A stretch of DNA of 64,000 bases from VFKU01 sp964620045 (GTDB lineage Bacteria; Hydrogenedentota; Hydrogenedentia; Hydrogenedentales; GCA-2746185): positions 211,248 to 275,247 of the forward strand of contig CAZUJL010000002.1 of NCBI GenBank assembly GCA_964620045.1, written 5' to 3'. A program made the translations under genes and the position numbers. The notes below the pieces were generated by a model. It was not told the DNA's origin. It ran no database searches and saw only the letters and a program-made list of their open reading frames with translations. This document shows, in pieces, positions 1 through 8,855 of this stretch. Position 1 is the stretch's first letter. The number at the start of each line of letters is the position of its first letter.

Positions 1-1
1 T

Positions 2-238
2 GGCGTCAACGGAAAAGACGCGCGTGTCACGGTGCGCGTGTACTGGCGCATGACGGGCCAGCGCCGCGATCCGGCGGCCGCGCGCATGACCGGGGGAGAG
101 GTCGCGTTACCGCCGTCGCCCACCGGCGAAGTGGACTTCACCTTCGTGAAAACCGGCGAACAGTGGCTCCTCTCGCGCACCGAACCCGCACTCCCGCGCC
201 TCGAAGATTTTTTCCCAAGCACACCGCCAACGCCGTAG
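2..238 (+). CDS. 3' end of an unidentified protein gene (partial)
   Basis: The reading frame is open from the left edge to a TAG at 236-238, so this is the C-terminal ~78 residues of a gene starting outside the window. The visible part alternates short beta-strand-like stretches (VTVRVYWRMTG, EVDFTFVKTGEQWLLSR) and ends in a proline-rich tail. The pattern 'F-V-K-T-G-E-Q-W-L-L' is the kind of last strand seen in NTF2-like/SnoaL-like folds, but this is only a resemblance. No function is assigned. Codon use matches the G+C-rich genes around it. Confidence 0.55.
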   Translation, partial: GVNGKDARVTVRVYWRMTGQRRDPAAARMTGGEVALPPSPTGEVDFTFVKTGEQWLLSRTEPALPRLEDFFPSTPPTP

Positions 239-250
239 AATTTGCTCTTA

Positions 251-304
251 CTTTGGATTGCGGCAGCGGTAGGTGCCGCAATCCAAAGCCCAGCAGGGCT
301 GGGC
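251..304. repeat. Two adjacent perfect hairpins between genes
   Basis: Positions 251-265 and 274-288 form a perfect 15-bp inverted repeat around an 8-nt loop. It is followed at once by a 6-bp hairpin (288-293 with 299-304). No U-tract follows, so it is a poor intrinsic terminator. It looks more like a REP/BIME-type palindromic element in the gap before the gene at 339. Confidence 0.7.
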
Positions 305-338
305 GGCGCCGCACCGAAAAAGTAATGCACGGAGTTTC

Positions 339-623
339 ATGACTGCCACGACAGGAAAAATCGGTTGGGTCCTCGCCGCGATCTTCGCCGCCGCCACCGC
401 GCTCTTCGCCTGGCAATATACACAAGCCCGCCGCGCGGCGGACAAAGTGCGGCAGGACTACGAATCGCTACAAGTGCGCGTGGAAACGCAGGCCAAGCAG
501 AACAAGGAATTCGACGCGACGCTGCAGTCGCTTCAGCGGCAGTTGCAGGAAGCCCGGTCCGCGCTCGAAACGCTGGACCGGGCCGTAAAATCAGCGCCGC
601 AACAACCGCCGGCGAACCCTTAG
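339..623 (+). CDS. Small membrane-anchored coiled-coil protein
   Basis: A 94-residue protein of unknown function. Residues ~8-25 form one hydrophobic helix (GWVLAAIFAAATALFAW). The remainder is charged and heptad-like (repeated Q/E/L/R, about residues 30-82) and ends in a Pro-rich tail, so a membrane-tethered coiled coil is expected. I chose the ATG at 339 because GGAG lies 4 nt upstream; the in-frame ATG at 273 lies inside the palindromic repeat and adds non-protein-like sequence. The stop TAG (621-623) overlaps the stop of the convergent gene at 620-622, so both genes share a TTAG. Confidence 0.6.
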   Translation: MTATTGKIGWVLAAIFAAATALFAWQYTQARRAADKVRQDYESLQVRVETQAKQNKEFDATLQSLQRQLQEARSALETLDRAVKSAPQQPPANP

Positions 624-2170
624 CTCGCGGACTTGATCGCGTTGCTCCACAGCCCGCCAGTGAACTTGATGCCCTGCATGCCTTCGCGCGCCAGCGTCGC
701 CGTTACGGTATTCGTTTTGCGATCGACCGTGCCGTTCATCTTGAACTCCAGGTTCGCATTCGCCGGCACGCGCGCCGTGAACGAGTCGCCGTTCCACGCC
801 AGATCCATCAGCGCCAGCTCCATCGGCGTACCGTTCACGGTCAGCATCATGCGCCCCTCGCCCGACGCCGGCAGGTAAAGCGGCGCCTGCACCGACGAGC
901 GCGGGTTCGTCACGCCATACACCTCGCCCGTGTGTGCCGCCGCCCACGCCTGGCCCGCATCCGCATAGAGTTCCGCACGCGTCTTTGGGCGCACGCCGTC
1001 CGCGACGACGTAGTCCAGAAACCCAATCATCATTTCGTCCTTCGTCTCTTCGCCGAAGGTCACGTTGCGCGTCGGGTCCGGGTTCACCGGGTTGTTGGTC
1101 GAATTGTCGAAGTGCGCCACGCACTCCACCGTCGTGCCTTTCGGCATCGACAGCTTCTCGGAGAGCACATAGTTTGTCTGCCAGTTGAAATCATAGTTTT
1201 CCACGCGCAACAGAACTTCCTCGCGCCCGTCGGGGTACTTCGCCGTGTACGTGAAGTCCTTGCCGCGGTAGTGCATGTGCGGCGCGAACGCCATGATGTA
1301 CGCGTCCTGCGGGAAGGTGTATTTCGCGCGCACTTCAAAGTTCGGATCGCCCGCCGGAATCGTCCAGTCGTCGTCCACGATCCACAGGTTCGTCAATTCC
1401 TTCTGAATGCTCTTCTCATCGGCAAAGTGCAGGCCGATGCGCGTCTGGTCCTTCGTCGCCACGCCCGAGGGATGCCAGTGCATGTCCGCGATGATGTTCG
1501 CGCCCGCCTCAAGCTCGCGGCCCGTGCCGTCCGGAAACACCATCGGCTCCGTGCCTGCCGCCCACGCGCCCATCCAGCCGTCCTCGGGGTCCGCGTCGAA
1601 CCCCTTGATCGCGACGACGATCGCGTGGTGCACCACTTTCTTCTCGCCCGGCAGGATTTCGATCGCGCTCACCCAGCGGTTCTCCGGCAGCGAGACTTTC
1701 CCCGGTACCTTCTTGAACACATCCGGGCCGTCCGCCGGAATCTCAATCTCCGGAAGCGTCACCACGAAATCCGGTTCGCCCAGTTTCCACTCGCCCTCGG
1801 TAAATTCCGGCGTCGGTGGAAGGTCAGTCGGGTTGCCGCGCGGCGCGCCCTGATCGATCCACGCCAGGATCGTGTCCCGTTCTTCCGTCGTCAGGCTGCG
1901 ATCGTTCGTGAAGGGCTTGGCCGCCACCACCGCGTGCCACGGCGGCATCTTCCCAATGGACACGTTCTCGCGGATCGCCTTCACCCACGGCCGCACCTCG
2001 TCGTAGGTCAGCAGCGACATCGGCGCCATTTGCCCCGGGCGATGGCAACCCGCGCAGTTGGCGTTCAGGATCGGCGCTACGTCCTTGGAATAACTCAGCT
2101 TGGCCGGCTCGGCGGTCGCGGCGAGCGGCGTGGAAAACAGCAAAATGGCAGGCAAAATACGACGAAACAT
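620..2170 (-). CDS. Secreted c-type haem / copper type II monooxygenase-like protein
   Basis: 516 residues. A Sec signal peptide (residues 1-20, cleavage after AATA) is followed by a small cytochrome-c-like module with the haem site CAGCH at 39-43 and a likely Met ligand in MPPWH (75-79). The rest resembles the copper type II, ascorbate-dependent monooxygenase C-terminal fold: His pairs HH 181-182, HWH 231-233 and HMH 298-300, and Met 380-381, are spaced as candidate copper ligands. Secreted haem plus copper proteins of this type are common in Acidobacteria and Planctomycetes, where substrates are mostly unknown. A periplasmic redox role is inferred. It stands alone, convergent to the small gene at 339 and downstream of the HDOD gene on the same strand. 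Confidence 0.82.
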   Translation of the reverse strand: MFRRILPAILLFSTPLAATAEPAKLSYSKDVAPILNANCAGCHRPGQMAPMSLLTYDEVRPWVKAIRENVSIGKMPPWHAVVAAKPFTNDRSLTTEERDTILAWIDQGAPRGNPTDLPPTPEFTEGEWKLGEPDFVVTLPEIEIPADGPDVFKKVPGKVSLPENRWVSAIEILPGEKKVVHHAIVVAIKGFDADPEDGWMGAWAAGTEPMVFPDGTGRELEAGANIIADMHWHPSGVATKDQTRIGLHFADEKSIQKELTNLWIVDDDWTIPAGDPNFEVRAKYTFPQDAYIMAFAPHMHYRGKDFTYTAKYPDGREEVLLRVENYDFNWQTNYVLSEKLSMPKGTTVECVAHFDNSTNNPVNPDPTRNVTFGEETKDEMMIGFLDYVVADGVRPKTRAELYADAGQAWAAAHTGEVYGVTNPRSSVQAPLYLPASGEGRMMLTVNGTPMELALMDLAWNGDSFTARVPANANLEFKMNGTVDRKTNTVTATLAREGMQGIKFTGGLWSNAIKSAS

Positions 2171-2233
2171 GGTGAAAACCCTCGAAAGTTGTACCGATTG
2201 GACTCCGGTACCGGTGCGGGCGTTTAACCCGAA

Positions 2234-3751
2234 TTAGACCTTGGCGGATTCGGCCGGTTTCGCCGTGGACGGGTCCCACGCGAACTCCGCGCGGGGCAGG
2301 CGAGACACCAGATCATAGGCCGTCTCCGCCGCGCGCGGATCGAGCCCCAACAGTTTCAGCAGCGGGTCCGACGACTTAATAATTTCCTTCTTCGCCTTGC
2401 CGTTCAGACGCGCGTCGCGCGTCCACGCCTCACCCAGCGCCACCACAGCGGCTTCCTGCTGGCACTCCTGCGCGAGTTCGGGATGGTGGTGGTGGCGAAT
2501 CGCCAGCGCGAGCTGCTTCGGCAGGCTCCAGTGCACAGCCAATTCATAGCCTGCTTCGGCGTGGGCAATGCCGAGGATCTTGTGCTCCGCCGCGACCAAT
2601 TCATCGCCCGACAGATTACGCGGCACCTGCGCATACAGATCCGGCGCGACTTCCAGCAGCGCGATGCGCCCGATGTCGTGCAACAGGCCCGCCGTGAACG
2701 CGCCGCCTTCCTTGTTCTTCGCGCAGCACCGCGCCAGAATCCGCGCCGCGCCGCCCGTATTCATCGATTCTTCCCAGAAGCGCCCGTAGTCCATGCGCTT
2801 CGTCGCATCGAACAAATTCAGCACCGCGGCCGACAACACAATCGCGTACGTCTCGCGCAGGCCGAGCAACGCCACCGCGAGTTCGATCGTCTGCACCTGA
2901 CTCGCGAAGCCATACGCCGGTGAATTCGCCACGCTGAGCACTTTCATCGACAGCGCCGGGTCCGTCGCAATCGTCTGCGCCACGTCCTTCGGCGCGATAG
3001 ACACATCGCCCAGCGCTTCCTGCACGCGCGCCACCGTCGCCGGCAACACCGGCAGCGAACTCAGTTGCCGCAACAAGTCCGCGGTCTGCGTCAGCTTCAG
3101 TCCCGTGCGCGCCTTCGCCGCTTCGTCTTCCGGTTTGATATTGGTCGCCGGCGTGGAGGGAATTGACGGTGCCGGCGCTGCTGGTGGAGGCGGCGGCGTA
3201 ACCGCGAGTTTCGCTTCCGCCGGCTTGGGCGGCGTTGGCTTCGGCGCCTCGGCTTTGGCCACGGGTTTGCCAGAGTCATCCAGCGCCGCGCCGCTGCCGC
3301 CGGGGTAGTACTGCTCAATCGCCGCATGAATATCCGCCGCGGGACACAGGATCGGCTTCACGCGCAAGCCGGTCTTCTCTTCGATCGCGCCCACGGTCAA
3401 CGCATCCAGCGGACACGCCATCGCCAGCGTCAGCAAACGCCCCATGCGATCGATCGGAAAAATCTCATGCTTCACGGCAAGATCGCGAGGAATCAGCTCC
3501 ACCATTTCGCGCTGCACGTGGTAGCGCCGCAGATCGAGGCTCGCCACGCCCGGCTGGCGCGACAGAAAATTCACGAAGTCGTCCACGGAAAGATGGCCGA
3601 GATGGATCAGCGTCTCGACAATTTTGGTGCCGCGCTCGCGCTGCGCGTCGAGGGCTTCGCGCAGCATGTCGGGCGTAATGAGATTGGCTTCGACCAAAAG
3701 GTCGCCAATGCGTTTTTTCGCGACGGGTACCGCCGCGCGAACCTGTCCCAC
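2234..3751 (-). CDS. MshEN-HDOD regulatory protein
   Basis: 505 residues. Residues ~12-150 form an MshEN / T2SSE N-terminal domain with the two repeated motifs RIGDLLVEANLI (14-25) and KIVETLIHLGHL (43-54); this domain binds c-di-GMP in MshE. A Pro/Ala-rich linker (~150-215) leads to an HDOD domain (~225-430), recognisable by the LPVLPATVARVQE, ATDPALSMKVLSVANSP and GLLHDIGRIALL segments. HDOD proteins are usually non-catalytic signalling scaffolds related to HD phosphohydrolases; here an HD pair and several further His survive. A c-di-GMP-responsive regulator is inferred. No operon partner is obvious; the VOC gene at 3945 is divergent. Confidence 0.85.
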   Translation of the reverse strand: MGQVRAAVPVAKKRIGDLLVEANLITPDMLREALDAQRERGTKIVETLIHLGHLSVDDFVNFLSRQPGVASLDLRRYHVQREMVELIPRDLAVKHEIFPIDRMGRLLTLAMACPLDALTVGAIEEKTGLRVKPILCPAADIHAAIEQYYPGGSGAALDDSGKPVAKAEAPKPTPPKPAEAKLAVTPPPPPAAPAPSIPSTPATNIKPEDEAAKARTGLKLTQTADLLRQLSSLPVLPATVARVQEALGDVSIAPKDVAQTIATDPALSMKVLSVANSPAYGFASQVQTIELAVALLGLRETYAIVLSAAVLNLFDATKRMDYGRFWEESMNTGGAARILARCCAKNKEGGAFTAGLLHDIGRIALLEVAPDLYAQVPRNLSGDELVAAEHKILGIAHAEAGYELAVHWSLPKQLALAIRHHHHPELAQECQQEAAVVALGEAWTRDARLNGKAKKEIIKSSDPLLKLLGLDPRAAETAYDLVSRLPRAEFAWDPSTAKPAESAKV

Positions 3752-3944
3752 CGTGCCCCCTCGCCCCCGAAGGAATGCTCAAGACGCGAAAAAATAGCGT
3801 CCCCGGCGCGCCATCCTGCGCCAGATTAAGTGTACGGCGCAGCCGGAAAGGCTGTCAAACGGTGCAACGTGCCGGAATGGGGCAAAAGTGCAGTCCCATT
3901 CGTTCGAGACTATGATGGGGCGGCCACGATCAGGAGCCTACGCC

Positions 3945-4742
3945 ATGGCGCATTCGACGCATTCCCGCCGCGAGTTTCTGCAATGGTCCGCCGCCGCGCT
4001 GGCCGCCATGCACGCGCCGCTGCTCCACGCGCAAACGGCGCCCGCCGCGCCCGTCTCGGCGAACATCCAGATCCGGCATGTGAAGCTGCACGCGCGCGAT
4101 CTCGCCGCGCAGGCCGCGTACTACCGCGACGTGCTCAAGCTACCCGTCGAAACCGCCGCGAATTCCGTGCGCGTCACGGCCGGCACCTCCGTCATCGAAT
4201 TCGTCCCCGCGCAGGGCGAAGGCCGGCCGTTTTACCACTTCGCCTTCACGATCCCGGAAAACAAACTCACCGACGCGATGGCCTGGCTCGAACCGCGCTG
4301 CCCGATCCTCTATATCCGCGACACCAAAGAAAAAATCATGGACTTCAAATCGTGGAACGCGCATTCGTTCTACTACAACGATCCCGAAGGCAATATCCTC
4401 GAATTCATCGTGCACCACGATCTCGCCAACGGCACCACCGAACCCTTCAGCGAGAAACACATCCTCTGGGAAAGCGAAATCGGCCTCGTCGTGCCCGATG
4501 TCCCCGCCGCCGAAAAACAGATTGCGGACGCGCTCGGTCTGCAGTATTACCACGACCATTCGCCCGTCTTCTCGCCCATCGGCGACGTCCGCGGTCTGCT
4601 CATCGTCGTAAAAAAAGATCGCGTCTGGCTGCCCACCACCGACGTGCACGCCGACGTGTTCCCGACAGAAGTGGAGGTAGGCGGGGCGACAGGCAAGGCG
4701 CTGGCCTTCGACGAATTGCCCTATACATTGCGGGCAAGTTGA
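3945..4742 (+). CDS. Tat-exported VOC-family (glyoxalase/dioxygenase-fold) protein
   Basis: 265 residues. The N-terminus SRREFLQWSAAALAA is a twin-arginine signal, so export in folded form is likely. Two vicinal-oxygen-chelate modules follow: one at about 35-150, starting at IQIRHVKLHARDL and ending with EGNILEFIVHHD, and a second at about 160-260, starting at EIGLVVPDVPAAEKQ. His and Glu in 'HVKL' and 'ILEFI' are typical metal ligands. The substrate is unknown. The start at 3945 is favoured over the upstream ATG at 3888 because CAGGAG sits 8 nt before it, the Tat signal begins properly, and a TATGAT -10-like box (3911-3916) lies between the two starts. Confidence 0.8.
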   Translation: MAHSTHSRREFLQWSAAALAAMHAPLLHAQTAPAAPVSANIQIRHVKLHARDLAAQAAYYRDVLKLPVETAANSVRVTAGTSVIEFVPAQGEGRPFYHFAFTIPENKLTDAMAWLEPRCPILYIRDTKEKIMDFKSWNAHSFYYNDPEGNILEFIVHHDLANGTTEPFSEKHILWESEIGLVVPDVPAAEKQIADALGLQYYHDHSPVFSPIGDVRGLLIVVKKDRVWLPTTDVHADVFPTEVEVGGATGKALAFDELPYTLRAS

Positions 4743-4767
4743 GGTAGAGCAGGGGCTGCCCAGCCGC

Positions 4768-4780
4768 TATACTCCCCGCA
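4768..4780 (+). promoter_or_regulatory. -10 box abutting the mutS start (probable leaderless mRNA)
   Basis: TATACT at 4768-4773 is followed after 6 nt by the mutS ATG at 4780, exactly where transcription would begin. No Shine-Dalgarno sequence can fit. A good -35 hexamer is not visible at 16-18 bp. Confidence 0.55.
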
Positions 4781-7410
4781 TGGCGCAGCGCGAATGGGTA
4801 AAACTCGAAGACCTTGCGGAGGCGGACCTCACGCCGATGCTGCGGCAGTACGTCGCGGCGAAGGCGGAAGCGGGGGACGCGATTCTGTTTTTCCGCATGG
4901 GCGACTTCTTCGAGCTGTTTTTCGACGACGCCATCGAAGCCGCCGCCATCCTCGATCTCGCGCTCACCTCGCGCGACGGCGCCGATAAAAAAGACCGCAT
5001 CCCCATGGCGGGCGTGCCCGTCCGCGCGCTGGAGGGCTACCTCGCGCGCATCATCAAGGCCGGCCGCACAGTCTGCATCTGCGATCAGGTCGAAGACCCG
5101 AAAGACGCCAAGGGCATCGTGCGCCGCGCCGTCGTGCGCACCGTCACGCCCGGCACCGTCATGGAGCCCGAACTCCTCGAAGACCGCGCGAACAACTACC
5201 TCGCGGCGCTGACCTTCGAAAAATCGAAGGGCGGCCTCGCGCTGCTCGATGTCACCACCGGCGAATTTCTCGCCGCGCCGCTCGATTCGGAACAGACCCT
5301 GCTCGACGAGCTCACGCGCACGCGCCCGGCCGAGGTCCTCGTGCCGGATTCGCTGAACGCCGAATTGCTCAAGCGCCTGCGCGCGCGCTTCACCACGACC
5401 TCGTTCCGCACGCGGCCCGAACAGGATTTCGAACACGCCGCCGCGCGCGACGTGCTGGAACGCCAGTTCGATCTCTCCACGCTGAAAGGCATCGGGCTGG
5501 ACGACGCCCCCGAGGCGATGGCCTGCGCGGGCGCGGCGCTGGAGTATGTGCAGGAAACCCAACGCGATCGCGTGCCGCACCTGCGCCTGCCGCGGCGCTA
5601 CAGCCCCAGCGGTTTCGTCGTGCTCGACGCCAGCACACAGCGCAACCTCGAACTCGTCGAGTCGCTCGCCGACAAGCGCCGCGAAGGCACATTACTCGGC
5701 GTCCTCGATCGCACACAGACGCACATGGGCGCGCGAAAACTCCGCCAGTGGATCCTGCATCCGCTGCTGGACACCGCCGAAATCCGCGCGCGGTTGGACG
5801 CGGTCGAAGAATTCTTCAACGACGCCGAACTTCGCCTTCGCCTGCGCGATACGTTGCGCGGTATCCACGATCTCGAACGCCTCCTCGGCCGCATCACGGC
5901 CGGCACCGGCAACGCGCGCGACGTAAAGGCCCTCGGCCAGTCGCTCGAACACCTGCCGCGCGTGATCGAAACGCTGGCCGAATGCGCCAGCGAACGCCTC
6001 GCCGGCCTGCGCGACGGCCTCGATCCGCTCGCCGACGTCGCCGGCTGGATCGCCTCCGCGATCGTCGACGAGCCGCCCCTGTCCATCACAGAAGGCCGCA
6101 TGATTCGGTCCGGCTACGACGCCGAACTCGATCGCATCCACGAACTCGTCAGCGGTGGCCGCGACTGGATCGCCAAGCTTCAGCGCGACGAATGCGAGAA
6201 GACCGGCATTTCAAAAATCAAAGTCGGCTACAACAAGATTTTCGGCTACTACCTCGAAGTCACAAAGTCGAACGTGCACCTCGTGCCGCCGCACTATGAG
6301 CGCAAACAGACCCTCGTCGGCGCCGAGCGTTACATCACGCCCGAGCTCAAGCAGCGCGAAGAGGAAATCGTCTCCGCGCAGGAGCGCATGGAAACGGTCG
6401 AACGCGACCTCTTCGTCGCGCTGCGCACCCAGGTCGCCGCGCAGGCCCCGCGCATCCACGAAGCCGCCGCGCGCATCGCCGAGCTGGACACCCTGCTCGC
6501 GCTCGCCGACGTCGCCGTCACCAAAAGCTACTGCAAACCGCGCATGGACGACTCCGGCGTCATCCGCATCCGCGACGGCCGCCACCCGGTCGTCGAAGAC
6601 CTCATGCACGCGGGCGATTTCGTGCCGAACGACCTCGTGCTCGATCCGTCCCGCGCCGCGATGCTCATCGTCACCGGGCCGAACATGGCCGGTAAATCGA
6701 CTTTCCTGCGCCAGGCCGCGCTGATCACGCTTATGGCGCAGATCGGCAGCTTCGTGCCCGCCCTCGAAGCGCAAATCGGCGCCGTCGACCGTATCTTCAC
6801 GCGCGTCGGCGCGTCGGACAACCTCGTGCGCGGCGAATCCACCTTCATGGTCGAGATGATCGAAACCGCGAATATTCTGAACGCCGCCACCGCGCGCAGC
6901 CTGCTCGTGCTCGACGAAATCGGCCGTGGCACCAGCACCTTCGACGGCATCAGCATCGCCTGGTCCGTCGCCGAGCACATCCACAACAAAATCGGCGCGA
7001 AGACGCTCTTCGCCACGCACTACCACGAACTCACCGAACTCGCGCGGCAGCTCGAACACGCCAAGAACGTCAACGTCGCCGTGCGCGAATACGGCGGCAA
7101 GGTCGTGTTCCTCTACCGCATCGTCGAAGGCGGCGCCGATCACAGCTACGGCATCCAGGTCGCCAAGCTCGCCGGCCTGCCGCGCGAAGTCATTGCCCGC
7201 GCGCGCGACGTGCTGCAGCACCTCGAATCCGGAAATGCCGGCGCCCTCGGCATTCAGGAACAGATGTACCTCTTCGCGCCGCAAAAACCCGCCGAAGCGC
7301 TCGGCAAAAGTGCCGTCGAAAAAGAGCTCGGCATGATCGATCCCGACGCGCTATCGCCGAAAGAAGCGCATGAGTTTCTGTATCACCTCACGGAATTGCT
7401 GAAAAAGTAG
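4780..7410 (+). CDS. mutS: DNA mismatch repair protein MutS
   Basis: 876 residues, a normal MutS length. The mismatch-reading Phe-x-Glu motif is GDFFELF (F43, E45), with Phe where Tyr is common between them. Connector, lever and clamp regions follow. The ATPase domain has Walker A GPNMAGKST at 633-641, a Walker B LLVLDEIGRGTSTFDG and a conserved ATHYHEL, and a C-terminal helix-turn-helix dimer segment follows. It recognises mispairs and recruits MutL; mutL is not in the window. The gene stands between a Tat-exported VOC protein and the A+T-rich DAC-like gene, which begins only 40 nt after its stop. Confidence 0.98.
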   Translation: MAQREWVKLEDLAEADLTPMLRQYVAAKAEAGDAILFFRMGDFFELFFDDAIEAAAILDLALTSRDGADKKDRIPMAGVPVRALEGYLARIIKAGRTVCICDQVEDPKDAKGIVRRAVVRTVTPGTVMEPELLEDRANNYLAALTFEKSKGGLALLDVTTGEFLAAPLDSEQTLLDELTRTRPAEVLVPDSLNAELLKRLRARFTTTSFRTRPEQDFEHAAARDVLERQFDLSTLKGIGLDDAPEAMACAGAALEYVQETQRDRVPHLRLPRRYSPSGFVVLDASTQRNLELVESLADKRREGTLLGVLDRTQTHMGARKLRQWILHPLLDTAEIRARLDAVEEFFNDAELRLRLRDTLRGIHDLERLLGRITAGTGNARDVKALGQSLEHLPRVIETLAECASERLAGLRDGLDPLADVAGWIASAIVDEPPLSITEGRMIRSGYDAELDRIHELVSGGRDWIAKLQRDECEKTGISKIKVGYNKIFGYYLEVTKSNVHLVPPHYERKQTLVGAERYITPELKQREEEIVSAQERMETVERDLFVALRTQVAAQAPRIHEAAARIAELDTLLALADVAVTKSYCKPRMDDSGVIRIRDGRHPVVEDLMHAGDFVPNDLVLDPSRAAMLIVTGPNMAGKSTFLRQAALITLMAQIGSFVPALEAQIGAVDRIFTRVGASDNLVRGESTFMVEMIETANILNAATARSLLVLDEIGRGTSTFDGISIAWSVAEHIHNKIGAKTLFATHYHELTELARQLEHAKNVNVAVREYGGKVVFLYRIVEGGADHSYGIQVAKLAGLPREVIARARDVLQHLESGNAGALGIQEQMYLFAPQKPAEALGKSAVEKELGMIDPDALSPKEAHEFLYHLTELLKK

Positions 7411-7449
7411 ATCTGAGAACCCCCTTATAGATTTACGTGGAGGCGTAAG

Positions 7450-8820
7450 ATGCCACTGAAGATTGCGAAGAATAGTGTTATTCGCAAAGTTCATGGGCAC
7501 GAATACGCAAGTTTTGTCGAGTATGCCTCTGACTCGTTCGATAGACTTTTGCCACACATCTCTACAAATACTTGGCGAAGACTTAAGAAGGTAGAGAAGA
7601 AGGCGAGTTGTGCTTGGAAAGACGAACGACGAAGGTCTCTTATTGTTCGTTTGCGTGTAGCGAGTGACTCAAACGAGATTGTTGTCTTCGAGGCCACCCT
7701 CTCACGACGAAAAACACCAGAAGGGGTCGGGAGTATAGAAAGAACTCTCCAAGAACAGGAATTCGATATATGTAAAGACATAGTTGCGAATATTCAAAAG
7801 GCAATCGATTTGGCACGAGGCAATCCATATGTTTGTCGGAGCATACAAAGGGATTTAGATGAATTAAGTGTGGCTGAACATCTTCAGAAACGTCATAAGA
7901 CGACGTTCGATCCATTCTCTCTTTTCGCAGCTCTTCATCAACTTGCAGAAGAGACATATGAGAACAAGCAAGTTCCGTTTGGTTGCGTCATCGATTCCCA
8001 TATGGTTCACCATGATGTCACCAAGGATTTTCCACGGCTTATCCGTTCACGAAAACGCTTCAAAGCCCTGTCTGATGGATTCAAGACGGCATACATCCTT
8101 GACAGCCAAGGTAGTCTTAAAGATTTTGTTGACTTGGATGAGATTAGTTCAGCGGGAGCCTCTGCACACAAATACTTTCCTGAGTGGTCAGAGCCAATTG
8201 CAAAAGCTTCCAAAGATAGGTGGAGTATATGCTTAAATCGAAATGGTGATTTACTCGTATTCGACGATGGAACGCTTTACTTGTCCTACAGATTCGGTCG
8301 CTGGCAGTTCTGGAATCATCGACACCTAATCGATTTACTGACAAACCGCATGCGCGTGCAGCACGTACTTCCGACAAAAATAGGCGAGGTTGCTCGTTCA
8401 ATCTATCGAGTGGCTCTTGACGTATCGTTTCGAAGAACCGGTGGTCTATTCGTAGTCTTGAAAAACAAGAACCGACTTTATGAAATAGTCCGACACGGTG
8501 ATGCGATCGGAGATCCCCAGCGCCAGAGTGATGATGTAGTACTAGACAGGGCGATTCAAGGGCGAAAAGTCTTTAATCTGCCTCGGTCTGTGCTTGCGGA
8601 GATAGCCGCTTTGGATGGAGCGGTTGTTTTGAGCAATGACGGCACGATTAGAGCGTATGGTGCGGTACTGAACCCAAAGCGAACCGGTAAGGCTCATCCC
8701 GCAGAAGGCAGTCGCACAAAGGCTGCGATCGGGGCATCCAATTGCGGGTTGGCATTAAAAATAAGTTCAGACGGTGGGATGACAGTTTATTCGTCCGGTA
8801 AAGTATTGGTGGAAGTTTAA
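7450..8820 (+). CDS. Divergent DisA_N/DAC-like protein with N-terminal sensor region
   Basis: 456 residues, no close named family certain. The C-terminal ~110 residues resemble the diadenylate cyclase (DAC, DisA_N) fold: LAEIAALDGAVVLSNDG (DGA at 389-391), then EGSRTKAAIGAS (419-430), then KISSDGGMTVYSSG. In active enzymes these are DGA, G-T-R-H-R-A-A and V-S-E-E; here RHR is R-T-K and SEE is S-S-D, so synthesis of c-di-AMP is doubtful and nucleotide sensing may remain. An earlier segment, ALDVSFRRTGGLFVVL, fits the start of the DAC core. Residues ~150-290 (LAEETYENKQVPFG and a beta-rich stretch) resemble the sensor regions placed before DAC in 'DACN'-type conflict-associated proteins. GGAGG lies 6 nt before the ATG. 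A+T-rich compared with both neighbours (25 G+C of 60 at 7861-7920, against 37 of 60 at 6961-7020 in mutS), suggesting transfer. Confidence 0.72.
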   Translation: MPLKIAKNSVIRKVHGHEYASFVEYASDSFDRLLPHISTNTWRRLKKVEKKASCAWKDERRRSLIVRLRVASDSNEIVVFEATLSRRKTPEGVGSIERTLQEQEFDICKDIVANIQKAIDLARGNPYVCRSIQRDLDELSVAEHLQKRHKTTFDPFSLFAALHQLAEETYENKQVPFGCVIDSHMVHHDVTKDFPRLIRSRKRFKALSDGFKTAYILDSQGSLKDFVDLDEISSAGASAHKYFPEWSEPIAKASKDRWSICLNRNGDLLVFDDGTLYLSYRFGRWQFWNHRHLIDLLTNRMRVQHVLPTKIGEVARSIYRVALDVSFRRTGGLFVVLKNKNRLYEIVRHGDAIGDPQRQSDDVVLDRAIQGRKVFNLPRSVLAEIAALDGAVVLSNDGTIRAYGAVLNPKRTGKAHPAEGSRTKAAIGASNCGLALKISSDGGMTVYSSGKVLVEV

Positions 8821-8855
8821 GAAAGGTGTCTGTACGAGAAACGAAAGGGCTTAAT

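Noticed and set aside
365..2227. 620-codon open frame on the plus strand
   Set aside because: Arg/His-rich antisense shadow of the haem/copper protein gene; no family motif and no ribosome site.
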